In this document: in pieces, positions 7,208 through 15,099 of the stretch
Numbering within the stretch: position 1 is the stretch's first letter
How the letters are laid out: every line of letters begins with the position of its first letter
Source of the DNA: JAWXBA01 sp048499805
Lineage (GTDB): Bacteria; Gemmatimonadota; Gemmatimonadetes; Gemmatimonadales; GWC2-71-9
Assembly: GCA_048499805.1 (NCBI GenBank)
Contig: JASNZF010000003.1
Location: 186,001 to 250,000 of the forward strand
DNA length: 64,000 nt
Direction of reading: 5' to 3'
The notes under the pieces: generated by a model
The model's database searches: none
Told to the model about the DNA's origin: nothing
Seen by the model: only the letters and a program-made list of their open reading frames with translations
Made by a program: the position numbers and the translations under genes

Positions 7208-9849
7208 GCTTCCAGTTTCCCTGGCACAGTGCCCGCCAGATTGCCCGTGAGGTCGATGAGGAACTGACCTTCCACCTGGAGGCGCGGGTGGCCCAGCTGG
7301 TGGCGGGCGGCCTGTCCGGGGCCGAGGCGCGAGGCCAGGCCGAACGGGAATTCGGCGACCTCGACACGACGCGCCGCTACTGCAGCGAGGCCGACCTGGC
7401 TCGCGAGCGCGGGCGCCGGCGCCGGGACTACCTGGGGGACCTGGCCCAGGACATCCACTACGCCCTGCGCTCGCTCCGGCGCCGCCCCGGGGTCACCGCG
7501 GTGGTGATCGGCTCGCTGGCGCTGGCCGTGGGGATGAACAGCGCGGTGTTCAGCGTGGCCAACGCCGTCCTCTTCCGGGCCCTCCCCTATCCGCGTCCGG
7601 CCGAGCTGGTGCAGGTCTATGAACGCAACGAGGACTCGCCGCGGATGAGTTTCGCCGGGCCGAACTTCCTCGACCTGGCGGCCCGCACGCGGACCCTCAG
7701 CGCGGTGGGCGCCTATGTCTCCGGGCCGCAGCAGGTCGCCGTGCGGGGTCAGGCCACCGTGGCGACGGCGACCTTCGTGTCACCCGATTTCCTCCGGGTG
7801 CTGGCGGTGCCGCCCAGCCTGGGCCGCGGCTTCCAGCCGGCGGACACCGAGGACGGCGCCCCCAGCGTGACCGTGGTGAGCCACGGGTTCTGGCTGCGGG
7901 CGATGGGTGGGGATCCCTCGCAGGTGGGGCAGTCGCTGACGGTCGATGGGGAGCCGATGGTGGTCATCGGCGTGATGCCGCCCGGGTTCGGGTTTCCCCG
8001 TACGACGGAGCTCTGGGTTCCCCGGCCGCTCTCCGTCCTGAACGGCTCGAGCCGAACCTCCCACAACTACCGGGTCGTGGCCCGCATGGCCCCCGAGGCG
8101 ACCCTCGAGACCGTCAGCGCCGAGTTGCGTGCGGTGGGGGGCGCGGTCGCCATCGCGGCGCCCGAGGAGTTGACGCCCGGGTTCCACTTCGTGGCGATGC
8201 CGCTCGCGGGGGAACTGACCCGGGGAAGCCGTGAGAGCGTGGTGATCCTGCTGGTGATCGTGTCGGTGGTGCTGCTGATCGGCTGCGCCAACCTGGCGTT
8301 CGTGCTCCTGGCGCAGGCCGCGGCGCGCAGCCGGGAAATGGCCATCCGGCAGGCGGTGGGGGGGGGCACGGGCCGGCTGGCGCGGCAACTCCTCACGGAG
8401 AGCGCCACGCTCGGGCTGCTCGGTGGGATGGGTGGGTTGCTGTTGACGACGGCCTCCCTGGGCCTCCTGAATCGCATCGTGCCGGCCGAGGTGCTGCACT
8501 CCGGCGCGATCACCCTGGACCTGCGGGTGGCCGGCTACGCCCTCGGGCTCGGGGTGGTGGCGGGCGTGGCCTTCGGGTTGGCGCCGGTGTGGCGCGCCAT
8601 GCGCCTCTCCCCCGGCCAGGCCATGCAGGGCGATGGCGCCGGACCGGGCGCGGGGTCGCGGCGCCGTCCGCTGGGCGGCACGCTGCTGGTCTTCCAGTTC
8701 GGGCTTTCGTTTGCCGCCCTGGTCATCGCGGCGATCATGACCCGCAGCCTGATCCGGCTCCAGGGGGTCGAGGGGGGCTTTGCCAGCGAGGGACGGGTGG
8801 CCGGGCAGCTGTTGATTCCGGTCCGGGAGGGCACCCGGTATCCCGACTACCGCGCCGCGATGGCGTTCCTGGATCGGTTCGCCGAGCGCCTGGGACAGGG
8901 GCCGGGCGTGCTGGCCGTGGCATTCGACCGGACGCCGCCGCTGGCTGGCACCGGATTCAATCAGCGGATCCAGACCGAGGCGGGTTTCGTGCTCGGGAGC
9001 GACTGGCCGGATGCCCGGACCGTCTCGCCGGCCTACTTCCGGACCCTGGGGGTTCCGGTCCTCGAGGGGCGGGAGTTCGCGCGAGGGGATTCGGTGGGCG
9101 CGCCGCGGGTGGCGATCATCAACCGGCCGCTGGCCGAGCGGCTCTGGCCCGGCGAGTCCGCAGTGGGACGGGTGTTCAAGCGCTGGGACAACGATCCCTG
9201 GATCACCATCGTGGGCGTGGTCGGCGAGGTCCGGACCCGGCTCGATCGCGAGCCGCCGCTCGCCATCTACCTCCCGATGTACCAGGATCCGTTCCGGACC
9301 TCCGCGATGAGCGTGATCGTGGAGGGCCAGGGGGATCCCCGCGGCACCGCCCGGCAAGTGGCGGAGGCGCTCCGCGCCGAGGACCCGGAGTTGGCGCTGC
9401 GCGACCTGCGGACCCTGGACGAGATCCGCCTCGAGTCGATTGCCCTGCCGCGATTCCGCACCCTGCTGGTGATGGTCTTCGGCGGGCTGGCCCTCCTCCT
9501 CGTCATCCTGGGTGTCTACGGCGTGATGGCCTATGCGGCCTCGTTGCGCAAACAGGAGCTGGCGATTCGCGCGGCACTCGGCGCCCAACACCGCCACCTG
9601 ACCGCCCTCTTCCTGGGGCAGGGGCTCCGGGTGGCGGCGCTGGGCCTGGTGCTCGGGGTGGTGCTTGCCCTCGGCCTCAGCCGACTGCTGCGCACCCTGG
9701 TGTTCGGCGTGGAGGCGCTCGATCCGCTGGTGATGACCGCGATCGTGCCGGTGATGGTGGGGTCGGTGCTGCTGGCCTGCCTGGTGCCGGCGCGGCGTGC
9801 GGCCCGGACCGATCCGGCGGGAGCCATGCGGGGAGAGGCGGGCCGGTAG
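7204..9849 (+). CDS. ADOP-family ABC transporter permease (MacB/FtsX-like)
   Basis: The product is 881 residues. It opens with the PadR-associated prefix segment (REVDEELTFHLEARVAQLV ... AEREFGDLD), then a first membrane helix (VIGSLALAVGMNSAVFSVAN), a MacB-type periplasmic domain, a three-helix FtsX unit (about 375-465), a second periplasmic domain, and a second FtsX unit (FGGLALLLVILGVYGVMAY to the end). This double-permease layout defines acidobacterial duplicated orphan permeases, which lack a linked ATPase gene, and none is present here. Related MacB/LolC systems work as mechanotransmitters for export or lipoprotein handling. The cargo is unknown. It is coupled to the PadR gene by an ATGA overlap and followed by a hairpin at 9866-9901. 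Confidence 0.92.
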   Translation: MSFQFPWHSARQIAREVDEELTFHLEARVAQLVAGGLSGAEARGQAEREFGDLDTTRRYCSEADLARERGRRRRDYLGDLAQDIHYALRSLRRRPGVTAVVIGSLALAVGMNSAVFSVANAVLFRALPYPRPAELVQVYERNEDSPRMSFAGPNFLDLAARTRTLSAVGAYVSGPQQVAVRGQATVATATFVSPDFLRVLAVPPSLGRGFQPADTEDGAPSVTVVSHGFWLRAMGGDPSQVGQSLTVDGEPMVVIGVMPPGFGFPRTTELWVPRPLSVLNGSSRTSHNYRVVARMAPEATLETVSAELRAVGGAVAIAAPEELTPGFHFVAMPLAGELTRGSRESVVILLVIVSVVLLIGCANLAFVLLAQAAARSREMAIRQAVGGGTGRLARQLLTESATLGLLGGMGGLLLTTASLGLLNRIVPAEVLHSGAITLDLRVAGYALGLGVVAGVAFGLAPVWRAMRLSPGQAMQGDGAGPGAGSRRRPLGGTLLVFQFGLSFAALVIAAIMTRSLIRLQGVEGGFASEGRVAGQLLIPVREGTRYPDYRAAMAFLDRFAERLGQGPGVLAVAFDRTPPLAGTGFNQRIQTEAGFVLGSDWPDARTVSPAYFRTLGVPVLEGREFARGDSVGAPRVAIINRPLAERLWPGESAVGRVFKRWDNDPWITIVGVVGEVRTRLDREPPLAIYLPMYQDPFRTSAMSVIVEGQGDPRGTARQVAEALRAEDPELALRDLRTLDEIRLESIALPRFRTLLVMVFGGLALLLVILGVYGVMAYAASLRKQELAIRAALGAQHRHLTALFLGQGLRVAALGLVLGVVLALGLSRLLRTLVFGVEALDPLVMTAIVPVMVGSVLLACLVPARRAARTDPAGAMRGEAGR

Positions 9850-9865
9850 GCAGCCTCGTCTGAAA

Positions 9866-9901
9866 CCCCCTTCGATCCGGGGTCGTCGGGCAGGAAGGGG
9901 G
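9866..9901 (+). terminator. Hairpin after the ADOP gene
   Basis: CCCCCTTC (9866-9873) pairs perfectly with GAAGGGGG (9894-9901) across a 20-nt GC-rich loop, 17 nt after the stop. There is no T tract, so it is a probable but not certain terminator. Confidence 0.5.
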
Positions 9902-9947
9902 ATCACCCTCTCCAGCGTCCGACGTCACCCCATTCCTGAAGGGTCCC

Positions 9948-10727
9948 ATGCGGCTCGCACGGTATTGCACCGGCTTCCTCCTGCTCCTGACGACCACCAC
10001 CGCCTGCCTCTCCGTGACCGACCCCGGTGGGGACCACACCCCGACCGGGACCTTCAAGGTCCTGCTGATCGGCAACAGCCTCACCTACCAGAACCACCTG
10101 CCCGCCCTGCTCGAATCGCTGGCCGATTCCGCGGGGGTGGAGGACCTCTACGTGCAGATGGTGGCCTTCCCGAACTTTGCGCTGGAGGACCACTACAGCC
10201 AGGGCGACGCCGTGCGGGAGATTCGCAAGGGGGGGTGGAGGTACGTCGTGATGCAGCAGGGGCCATCGGCCCTCCTCGCCAGCCGGGAACACCTGGTGCA
10301 CTGGGCCGGCGTTCTTGCGACGGAAATCCGCGCCGTCAACGCCATCCCAGCGTTCTACGCGGTCTGGCCGTCGTCCGACCGGTACTTCGATTTCCCCGGG
10401 GTACAGGCCTCCTATGATGCGGCGGCGGTGGCCACCAATGGGGCCCTGATCCCCGCAGGGGAGGCGTGGCAGGCGGCCTGGCGGATCGATGCGACCCTTC
10501 CGCTGTACGATGTGGATGGATTCCACCCCTCGGCCCAGGGCACCTACCTGGCCGCGCTCGTCATGCTCCAGCGCTTCTATCCCACCCTCTCGCCCGTGGG
10601 GCTGCCTTCCCGGGTGGCGCTGGGCAACACCAAGGCGCTCTACCTGGTCTCCGATGAGGCGGCGCCCAAGCTGCAGGCCGCCGCCCGGGAGGCGCACCTG
10701 GCGCACGGGCGAGCGGGAACTCCCTGA
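9948..10727 (+). CDS. SGNH/GDSL-type hydrolase lipoprotein
   Basis: The product is 259 residues. The N-terminus is a lipoprotein-like signal (FLLLLTTTTAC, Cys about 20). Block I of the SGNH fold is LLIGNSLTYQNHLPALL with the catalytic Ser in GNSLT. Block V is DVDGFHPSAQGTYLAAL, supplying the Asp and His of the triad. Members hydrolyse ester or acetyl groups on carbohydrates or lipids, and the substrate is not predictable here. An AAGGG stretch 5-9 nt before the ATG is a plausible ribosome binding site. A short CTCCCC/GGGGAG hairpin follows the stop at 10730-10745. Fold assignment is good. Confidence 0.85.
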   Translation: MRLARYCTGFLLLLTTTTACLSVTDPGGDHTPTGTFKVLLIGNSLTYQNHLPALLESLADSAGVEDLYVQMVAFPNFALEDHYSQGDAVREIRKGGWRYVVMQQGPSALLASREHLVHWAGVLATEIRAVNAIPAFYAVWPSSDRYFDFPGVQASYDAAAVATNGALIPAGEAWQAAWRIDATLPLYDVDGFHPSAQGTYLAALVMLQRFYPTLSPVGLPSRVALGNTKALYLVSDEAAPKLQAAAREAHLAHGRAGTP

Positions 10728-10824
10728 GGCTCCCCTGCCGGGGAGGCTCGGTGCAACGCTTTCGGGACGGGCCGTATCCAAGGTGGTGATCGCCGCACCC
10801 TGACCCGAAGCAGGAGCCCCCACC

Positions 10825-11640
10825 ATGCCGTACCTGTCCCGCCTGATCCTTCCCGCCGCGTTCGGCCTGGCGTACGCCGTGGCGGGTGCCCCGGCCGGCC
10901 ACAGCCAGGAGCGCGCCGGCTGGCTCGAGCGCTGCGAGGAGCGCAGCAGTCGCAACCAGGTGACCGTCTGCGCGGAGAAGGAAATGACCCTTCCCGCCGT
11001 GCGCGGCCGGCTGGTGGTGAACGCCCGGCCCAACGGGGGCATCACCGTCACCGGCGGAAGCCGGAGTGACATCCGGATGGTGGCGCGGATCCAGGCCCAC
11101 GCCCGCCGCGAGGCGGACGCCCGGGCGATTCTCGACGAGGTCGAGATCCGCACTGACGGCGAGATCCGGGCGACCGGGCCCCGCGCGCGCGACAATGAAG
11201 GGTGGTCGGTGAGCTTCGTCCTCGAGGTTCCCCGCAACAGCGACCTCGGCCTGGCCTCGACCAATGGCGGGATCTCGGTCGCCGGGGTCGCGGGCGACCT
11301 GGAGCTGACCACGACCAACGGGGGGCTCACGCTGGCCGCGGTCGCGGGATCGGTGCGCGGGCGCACCACGAACGGCGGGGTCACCGTGGACCTCGAGGGC
11401 AGCAGCTGGCAGGGGAGTGGACTCGACCTGGAAACGACCAACGACGGCGTTCGGCTGCGGGTGCCGGAGTCCTACAATGCCCGGCTCGAGGCCAGCACCG
11501 TCCACGGTGGCATGCAATTCGACTTTCCCGTCACCGTGCAGGGCCGGATGCGGCGGCAGCTGACCACGGACCTCGGCAGCGGCGGCGCGCCGATCCGGGT
11601 GGCGACCACGAACGGTGGGGTGACGGTGCAGCGGAAGTGA
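10825..11640 (+). CDS. DUF4097-family beta-strand repeat protein, exported
   Basis: The product is 271 residues with a Sec signal (LILPAAFGLAYAVAGAPAG, cut near HSQ). The mature part is a series of short beta strands with the recurring T-T-N-G-G-I/V/L-x-V motif (about residues 145-220: STNGGISVAGVAGDLEL, TTNGGLTLAAVAGSVRG, TTNGGVTVDLEG). This is the signature of DUF4097, a right-handed beta-helix-like adhesin domain. The role is probably envelope or surface, but no enzymatic residues are visible. The TGA stop is itself the end of a GAAGTGA heptamer that starts the array at 11634-11685. Confidence 0.85.
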   Translation: MPYLSRLILPAAFGLAYAVAGAPAGHSQERAGWLERCEERSSRNQVTVCAEKEMTLPAVRGRLVVNARPNGGITVTGGSRSDIRMVARIQAHARREADARAILDEVEIRTDGEIRATGPRARDNEGWSVSFVLEVPRNSDLGLASTNGGISVAGVAGDLELTTTNGGLTLAAVAGSVRGRTTNGGVTVDLEGSSWQGSGLDLETTNDGVRLRVPESYNARLEASTVHGGMQFDFPVTVQGRMRRQLTTDLGSGGAPIRVATTNGGVTVQRK

Positions 11641-11685
11641 GAAGGGAGAAGAGAGAAGGGAGAAGGGAGAAGGGAGAAGAGAGGG
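11634..11685 (+). repeat. Stop-codon-overlapping heptamer array
   Basis: Seven in-phase heptamers: GAAGTGA (contains the stop of the DUF4097 gene), GAAGGGA, GAAGAGA, GAAGGGA three times, GAAGAGA, then GGG. G-runs are on the mRNA-like strand. The UUCG hairpin at 11727-11750 follows. Confidence 0.92.
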
Positions 11686-11726
11686 CGGGAAGTGATTGGC
11701 TGGCGGGTCGTGTGGGTTCCCGGGAG

Positions 11727-11753
11727 TGGGGTCGGCTTCGGCCGACCCCATTT
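11727..11753 (+). terminator. UUCG-loop terminator hairpin
   Basis: A 10-bp perfect stem TGGGGTCGGC/GCCGACCCCA closes a TTCG tetraloop and is followed by TTT. It is a strong hairpin, though with a short U tract, placed 42 nt after the heptamer array of the DUF4097 gene. Confidence 0.8.
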
Positions 11754-11800
11754 GCGTGGGGGGTGGCTAGATTGCGCCCGGACCCATTCCAAGGATTGGC

Positions 11801-12469
11801 ATGGCGCACGGACCGATGGTCCCGCTGACGACCTGGCGCGAGTATCCGGAACCGGAGATGGTGGAACGCGCGACCAGTTTTCGCGAGGAGCTGGCACGGC
11901 GACGCACCGTCCGGATGTTCAGCGATCGCCCCGTTCCCCGCGACGTGATTGAGCAGTGCCTGCTGGCCGCCGGCTCGGCGCCCAGCGGCGCCAACCTGCA
12001 GCCCTGGCACTTCGTCGTGGTGAGCGACCCGTCGGTCAAGCGCCGGATCCGGGAGGCCGCCGAGATCGAGGAGCGCGAGTTCTACGCCCACCGCGCGCCG
12101 CCGGAGTGGCTGGCGGCCCTGGCGCCACTCGGGACCGACGAGGACAAGCCCTACCTGGAGACGGCGCCGTACCTGATTGCCATCTTCGGCGAACGCCACG
12201 GAGTGGCCGCCGATGGCAGCAAGGTGACCCACTACTACGTGGCGGAGTCGGTGGGGATCGCGACGGGGTTCCTGATCGCGGCGCTGCACCATGCGGGGCT
12301 GGCAACCCTGACCCACACGCCCAGCCCGATGGGGTTCCTGAACGAGGTCCTGGCGCGGCCGAGCCGGGAGCGGCCCTTCCTGCTGCTGGTCGTCGGCTAT
12401 CCCGCCGAAGGGGCGGTGGTACCGGACATCACCCGGAAGCCGCTCGCGGCGATCGCGACCTTCCGCTGA
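11801..12469 (+). CDS. Nitroreductase-family FMN oxidoreductase
   Basis: The product is 222 residues. The nitroreductase fold is shown by RRTVRMFSDRPVPRDVIEQ and AAGSAPSGANLQPWHFVVV (FMN-contacting SGANxQPW motif), the middle segment VAESVGIATGFLIAALHHAG, and the C-terminal LLVVGYPAEGAVVPD. The N-terminal TTWREYPEPEM resembles the subgroup that includes iodotyrosine deiodinase-like enzymes, so dehalogenase-like chemistry is one option and general NAD(P)H-dependent nitro or quinone reduction another. AAGGA lies at good spacing before the ATG, and a TAGATT hexamer at 11767 may be its -10. The gene converges end to end with the lipoprotein gene at 12470. Confidence 0.85.
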   Translation: MAHGPMVPLTTWREYPEPEMVERATSFREELARRRTVRMFSDRPVPRDVIEQCLLAAGSAPSGANLQPWHFVVVSDPSVKRRIREAAEIEEREFYAHRAPPEWLAALAPLGTDEDKPYLETAPYLIAIFGERHGVAADGSKVTHYYVAESVGIATGFLIAALHHAGLATLTHTPSPMGFLNEVLARPSRERPFLLLVVGYPAEGAVVPDITRKPLAAIATFR

Positions 12470-12988
12470 TCAGTCGGGGGTGCGGCGGGTGGCGCGCCAC
12501 CACCCCCGGGTCTCCTTGCCCATCTCGGCGTGCAGGGAGACAAAGGTCCCCTCGAACTGGTTGGCCGACTCGAGTCGCCCCGTGAAGGTGGTGGTGAGGA
12601 GGCAGCCACATTCGGGGTCGCGATAGGGAGCCAGCCGGCCCTCGACCCTCCCTCCCTCGGCCCACACGAACGCGATCTTGAGCGGCTGGGGCGCCTGTCC
12701 CAGGGGCTGGCCGGGCGCATTGGGGTCCCCGGTGCGGCTCCCCGGCGGATTCTCCCACTCGCGCGGGATCATGAGTACATCCCCATAGGCGGTGTCCGCC
12801 CCGGCGGCCAGCGTGAACATGATGCTGCCGTGGCGGCCCGACTCCCGGCCACCATACTCCCCGTCCCACTGTCCCGCGAGCAGCATCAGGTCGCCCGCCA
12901 CCGGCACCGGCGGCTGCACGCCCTGACAGCCCGCGGCCGTCAGGATGCCTGCCACCATCCATGCCACCCCTCGCGTGGTCCACTGCAT
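12470..12988 (-). CDS. Hypothetical lipoprotein
   Basis: The product is 172 residues. A lipoprotein signal is clear (WMVAGILTAAGC, Cys 21). The mature part begins PVAGDLMLLAGQWDGEYGG and contains beta-rich stretches (IMFTLAAGADTAYGDVLMI, LLTTTFTGRLESANQFEGTF) and a CGC pair, reminiscent of small lipocalin- or calycin-type lipoproteins that hold lipids, but I do not recognise a named family. A strong GGAGGG ribosome binding site precedes the ATG. A perfect CCAGTCA/TGACTGG inverted repeat lies just upstream. Its stop is adjacent to the stop of the convergent nitroreductase gene. Confidence 0.75.
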   Translation of the reverse strand: MQWTTRGVAWMVAGILTAAGCQGVQPPVPVAGDLMLLAGQWDGEYGGRESGRHGSIMFTLAAGADTAYGDVLMIPREWENPPGSRTGDPNAPGQPLGQAPQPLKIAFVWAEGGRVEGRLAPYRDPECGCLLTTTFTGRLESANQFEGTFVSLHAEMGKETRGWWRATRRTPD

Positions 12989-12996
12989 GTGACCCT

Positions 12997-13013
12997 CCAG
13001 TCAGCTTGACTGG
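12997..13013 (-). promoter_or_regulatory. Inverted repeat in lipoprotein 5' leader
   Basis: CCAGTCA and TGACTGG with a 3-nt spacer lie immediately upstream of the GGAGGG ribosome binding site of the hypothetical lipoprotein. It could be an operator or a small 5' UTR stem-loop. Confidence 0.45.
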
Positions 13014-13083
13014 GGAAAGGTGCCTTCACGGGGGTGAAGCGATCGTGAAGCGAACTTGAGGAAGGAGCCAGCGATGGTCGGCG

Positions 13084-14049
13084 CTAGGCGCCGGAGAGTT
13101 CGGTTCGGATGGTGGCCTCCCGGAGCAACCGGCGCAGTTCCGGCAGGTCGGCCAGCAGGCGTATGCCCAGCCGTTCGGCCCCGGCCCGGTACGATTCCGC
13201 GCCGCTGCCGCCGAGGACGATGTCGACCCCGGGGTCGATCGCTCCCCGCAACTGTCGCAGCTGGGCATGCACACCGGGGTCATCGAGCGGATAGACCACG
13301 CTCAGCGCGATCAGCCGCGGCTCGGTCTGCTCGGCGGTCGCGGCGATGTCCTCTGCGGGGAGATCGGGGCCCAGGTAGATCACCCGCCACCCTTCCAGCG
13401 CGGCCGTGGCCGCCACCAGAAGGGCCCCCAGCTCATGGATCTGGCCAGCGGGGGTGGTCACGACGATCCCGGGGGCGGTGCGGGGTGCGGCGGCCTCGCC
13501 AATGATGGCCCCGAGGATGCGGCGGGCCGCGACCGAGGTCAGGTGCTCGTGGGAGGGCCGCAACTGACCCTGGTGCCAGCGGGCCCCGACGATGGTGAGC
13601 AGCGGGGCAACCACCTGCTCCATCAGGACGGTGGCGGGGAGCGAGAGCAGCGCCTGGCACAAGGTGTCGTCGAGGGCCCGGGCATCGAGCTGTTCCGCCG
13701 CGGCCAGGGCCCGGTGCAGGTAGGGCTCGGGGGCGGGAGTCGTGTCGACCCCCGCGAGGGACACCTCCGGTGCCTGGGCCGCGAGGTCCTTGCTGACCAG
13801 GGAGGCGAGCGCATCGAGGTCGAGGCTGGCGATCTGGCCGATGTTCCGCCCCAGCTCCGTCGCCTTGCGGAGGAGGGTGAGCCGCTCGATGTCGGTGTCG
13901 GAGTAGAGCCGCTGGCCCCCGTCGGAACGTGCGGGCTCCACCACCTGGTAGCGGCGCTCCCAGACGCGAACGACGTCGGGGGAGAGCCCGGTGCGACGGG
14001 TGACGACCCGCATGGGGTGGATGGGCAAATCGTTCTGGAGTTGGGGCAT
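13084..14049 (-). CDS. MerR-family regulator with cobalamin-binding domain (CarH/LitR-like)
   Basis: The product is 321 residues. N-terminal MerR helix-turn-helix: MRVVTRRTGLSPDVVRVWER with the wing RSDGGQRLYSDTDIERL. A four-helix B12 cap (about 95-180) carries the Wx9EH motif of light-sensing CarH proteins (W-HQGQLRPSH-EH). The C-terminal B12-binding Rossmann domain has QIHELG, whose His would be the lower cobalt ligand, then GWRVIYLGPDLPAEDI. CarH/LitR proteins bind adenosylcobalamin, repress in the dark and release DNA in light, usually controlling carotenoid or photoprotection genes. Here the divergent neighbour is a fasciclin gene, with an inverted repeat over the shared promoter region. 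Light sensing is inferred from motifs; other B12-MerR roles remain possible. Confidence 0.9.
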   Translation of the reverse strand: MPQLQNDLPIHPMRVVTRRTGLSPDVVRVWERRYQVVEPARSDGGQRLYSDTDIERLTLLRKATELGRNIGQIASLDLDALASLVSKDLAAQAPEVSLAGVDTTPAPEPYLHRALAAAEQLDARALDDTLCQALLSLPATVLMEQVVAPLLTIVGARWHQGQLRPSHEHLTSVAARRILGAIIGEAAAPRTAPGIVVTTPAGQIHELGALLVAATAALEGWRVIYLGPDLPAEDIAATAEQTEPRLIALSVVYPLDDPGVHAQLRQLRGAIDPGVDIVLGGSGAESYRAGAERLGIRLLADLPELRRLLREATIRTELSGA

Positions 14050-14080
14050 GGGGTGACAATCTCCGGTCGTGTCGAGGTTC

Positions 14081-14135
14081 TGTCAAGGTAAAGCCACAAC
14101 CATCTCTTGACAAGATCTGGACATCGTTGTATGTT
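14081..14135. promoter_or_regulatory. Divergent promoter/operator region of B12-MerR and fasciclin genes
   Basis: Towards the fasciclin gene, TTGACA (14107-14112), 17 nt, TATGTT (14130-14135) form a good sigma-70 promoter. The -35 lies inside an odd palindrome TCTTGACAAGA (14105-14115), and a second inverted copy, TGTCAAG, is at 14081-14087, giving TGTCAAG-N18-CTTGACA. In the other direction TTGTCA-17-TACCTT can serve the regulator gene. A MerR-type dimer or tetramer could contact these sites and control both directions. Confidence 0.75.
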
Positions 14136-14203
14136 GTCTGGACGATAGTTGGACGGACCAATTTCCTGGTCAAGACGCAAACCCCAATCCCGAGGTCATT
14201 ACC

Positions 14204-14704
14204 ATGCTGGTTCGCACCCTTGCTCGTGTTGCCGCCGCCGCCGCCCTGGTTGCCCTGGTTGCCACCCCGGCCAGCGCCCAGTCCACCATGGCGCCCCAGA
14301 AGGACATCGTCGAGACGGCCATCGCCGCCGGTTCCTTCAACACCCTGGCCGCCGCGCTGCAGGCTGCCGACCTCGTGTCGGTCCTGAAGGGCGACGGGCC
14401 GTTCACCGTCTTCGCCCCGACCGACGCCGCCTTCGCAAAGCTCCCGGCCGGCACGGTGGAAGCGCTGCTCAAGGACAAGGCGAAGCTCACCGCCATCCTG
14501 ACCTACCATGTCGTGGCAGGCAACGTGAAGGCGGCTGACGTGGTCAAGCTGTCGAGCGCCAAGACCGTCCAGGGCCAGGAGGTCAAGATCCATGTCATGG
14601 GTGGCAAGGTGATGATCAACGATGCGACTGTCACCACCGCCGATGTCGCTGCCCGCAATGGCACGATCCACGTGATCGACACGGTGATCCTGCCGAAGAT
14701 GTAA
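14204..14704 (+). CDS. Secreted fasciclin-domain protein
   Basis: The product is 166 residues: a Sec signal (ARVAAAAALVALVATPASA) and one FAS1 domain with the classic segments GPFTVFAPTDAAFAKLP (H1), YHVVAGNVKAADV and the terminal VIDTVILPKM (H2). FAS1 domains mediate adhesion or bind small ligands outside the cell. The start has GAGG about 8-11 nt upstream and a good promoter at 14107. The stop codon TAA is in phase with a long heptamer array. The divergent CarH/LitR-like regulator suggests that expression responds to light or cobalamin. Confidence 0.95.
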   Translation: MLVRTLARVAAAAALVALVATPASAQSTMAPQKDIVETAIAAGSFNTLAAALQAADLVSVLKGDGPFTVFAPTDAAFAKLPAGTVEALLKDKAKLTAILTYHVVAGNVKAADVVKLSSAKTVQGQEVKIHVMGGKVMINDATVTTADVAARNGTIHVIDTVILPKM

Positions 14705-14795
14705 GAAGCGAGGTGCGAGAAGTGAGAAGTGAGAAGTGAGAAGTGAGAGGTAAGAGGTAAGAGGTAAGAGGTAAGAGGTAAGAGGTAAGAGGAAA
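14698..14795 (+). repeat. Stop-codon-overlapping heptamer array of the fasciclin gene
   Basis: Fourteen consecutive heptamers: GATGTAA (holds the stop), GAAGCGA, GGTGCGA, four GAAGTGA, six GAGGTAA, and GAGGAAA. The consensus is GARGNRA. Because 7 is not a multiple of 3, the TGA/TAA in the units place stop codons in all three frames. Confidence 0.93.
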
Positions 14796-15099
14796 CTGAA
14801 GGGTTTCGCCAACTGCGGGAAGGCGGGAGTGGAGGGGCACGCAACGTGTGTGCCTGCTCCACTCCCGTCGTTTCGTGCAGCCCCCTCCCTCATGGCTCGG
14901 TCTCCGGGGCTCCCCTTGCTTCGTCGGCGGGGGCCGTTGTCCAGCGAGAAGGGAGAAGGGAGAAGCAGGGAAAGAGAGGACCGGGTGGTGACACGTGGGA
15001 TGGGGGAGCGATCGGATTGCGGGAGGCGGGTACGACAGCGGGGTGGCTCCCGATTGGGGTGCCACCCCGCCATGCCTCGTGGCCAGGCGGTTGGGGCGC
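14796..15099. other. Intergenic region with two hairpins and a short heptamer array
   Basis: No gene is seen. An 11-bp perfect inverted repeat CGGGAGTGGAG/CTCCACTCCCG (14824-14834 and 14857-14867) follows the fasciclin array and is probably its terminator. GAGAAGG-type heptamers recur at 14946-14966. A 10-bp stem GCGGGGTGGC/GCCACCCCGC (15038-15070) lies 30 nt beyond the stop of the minus-strand PEP-CTERM gene and probably ends it. Confidence 0.7.

Noticed and set aside
14698..14795. CRISPR array
   Set aside because: Repeats are 7 nt and contiguous with no spacers; no cas gene is present. The same holds for all other arrays.
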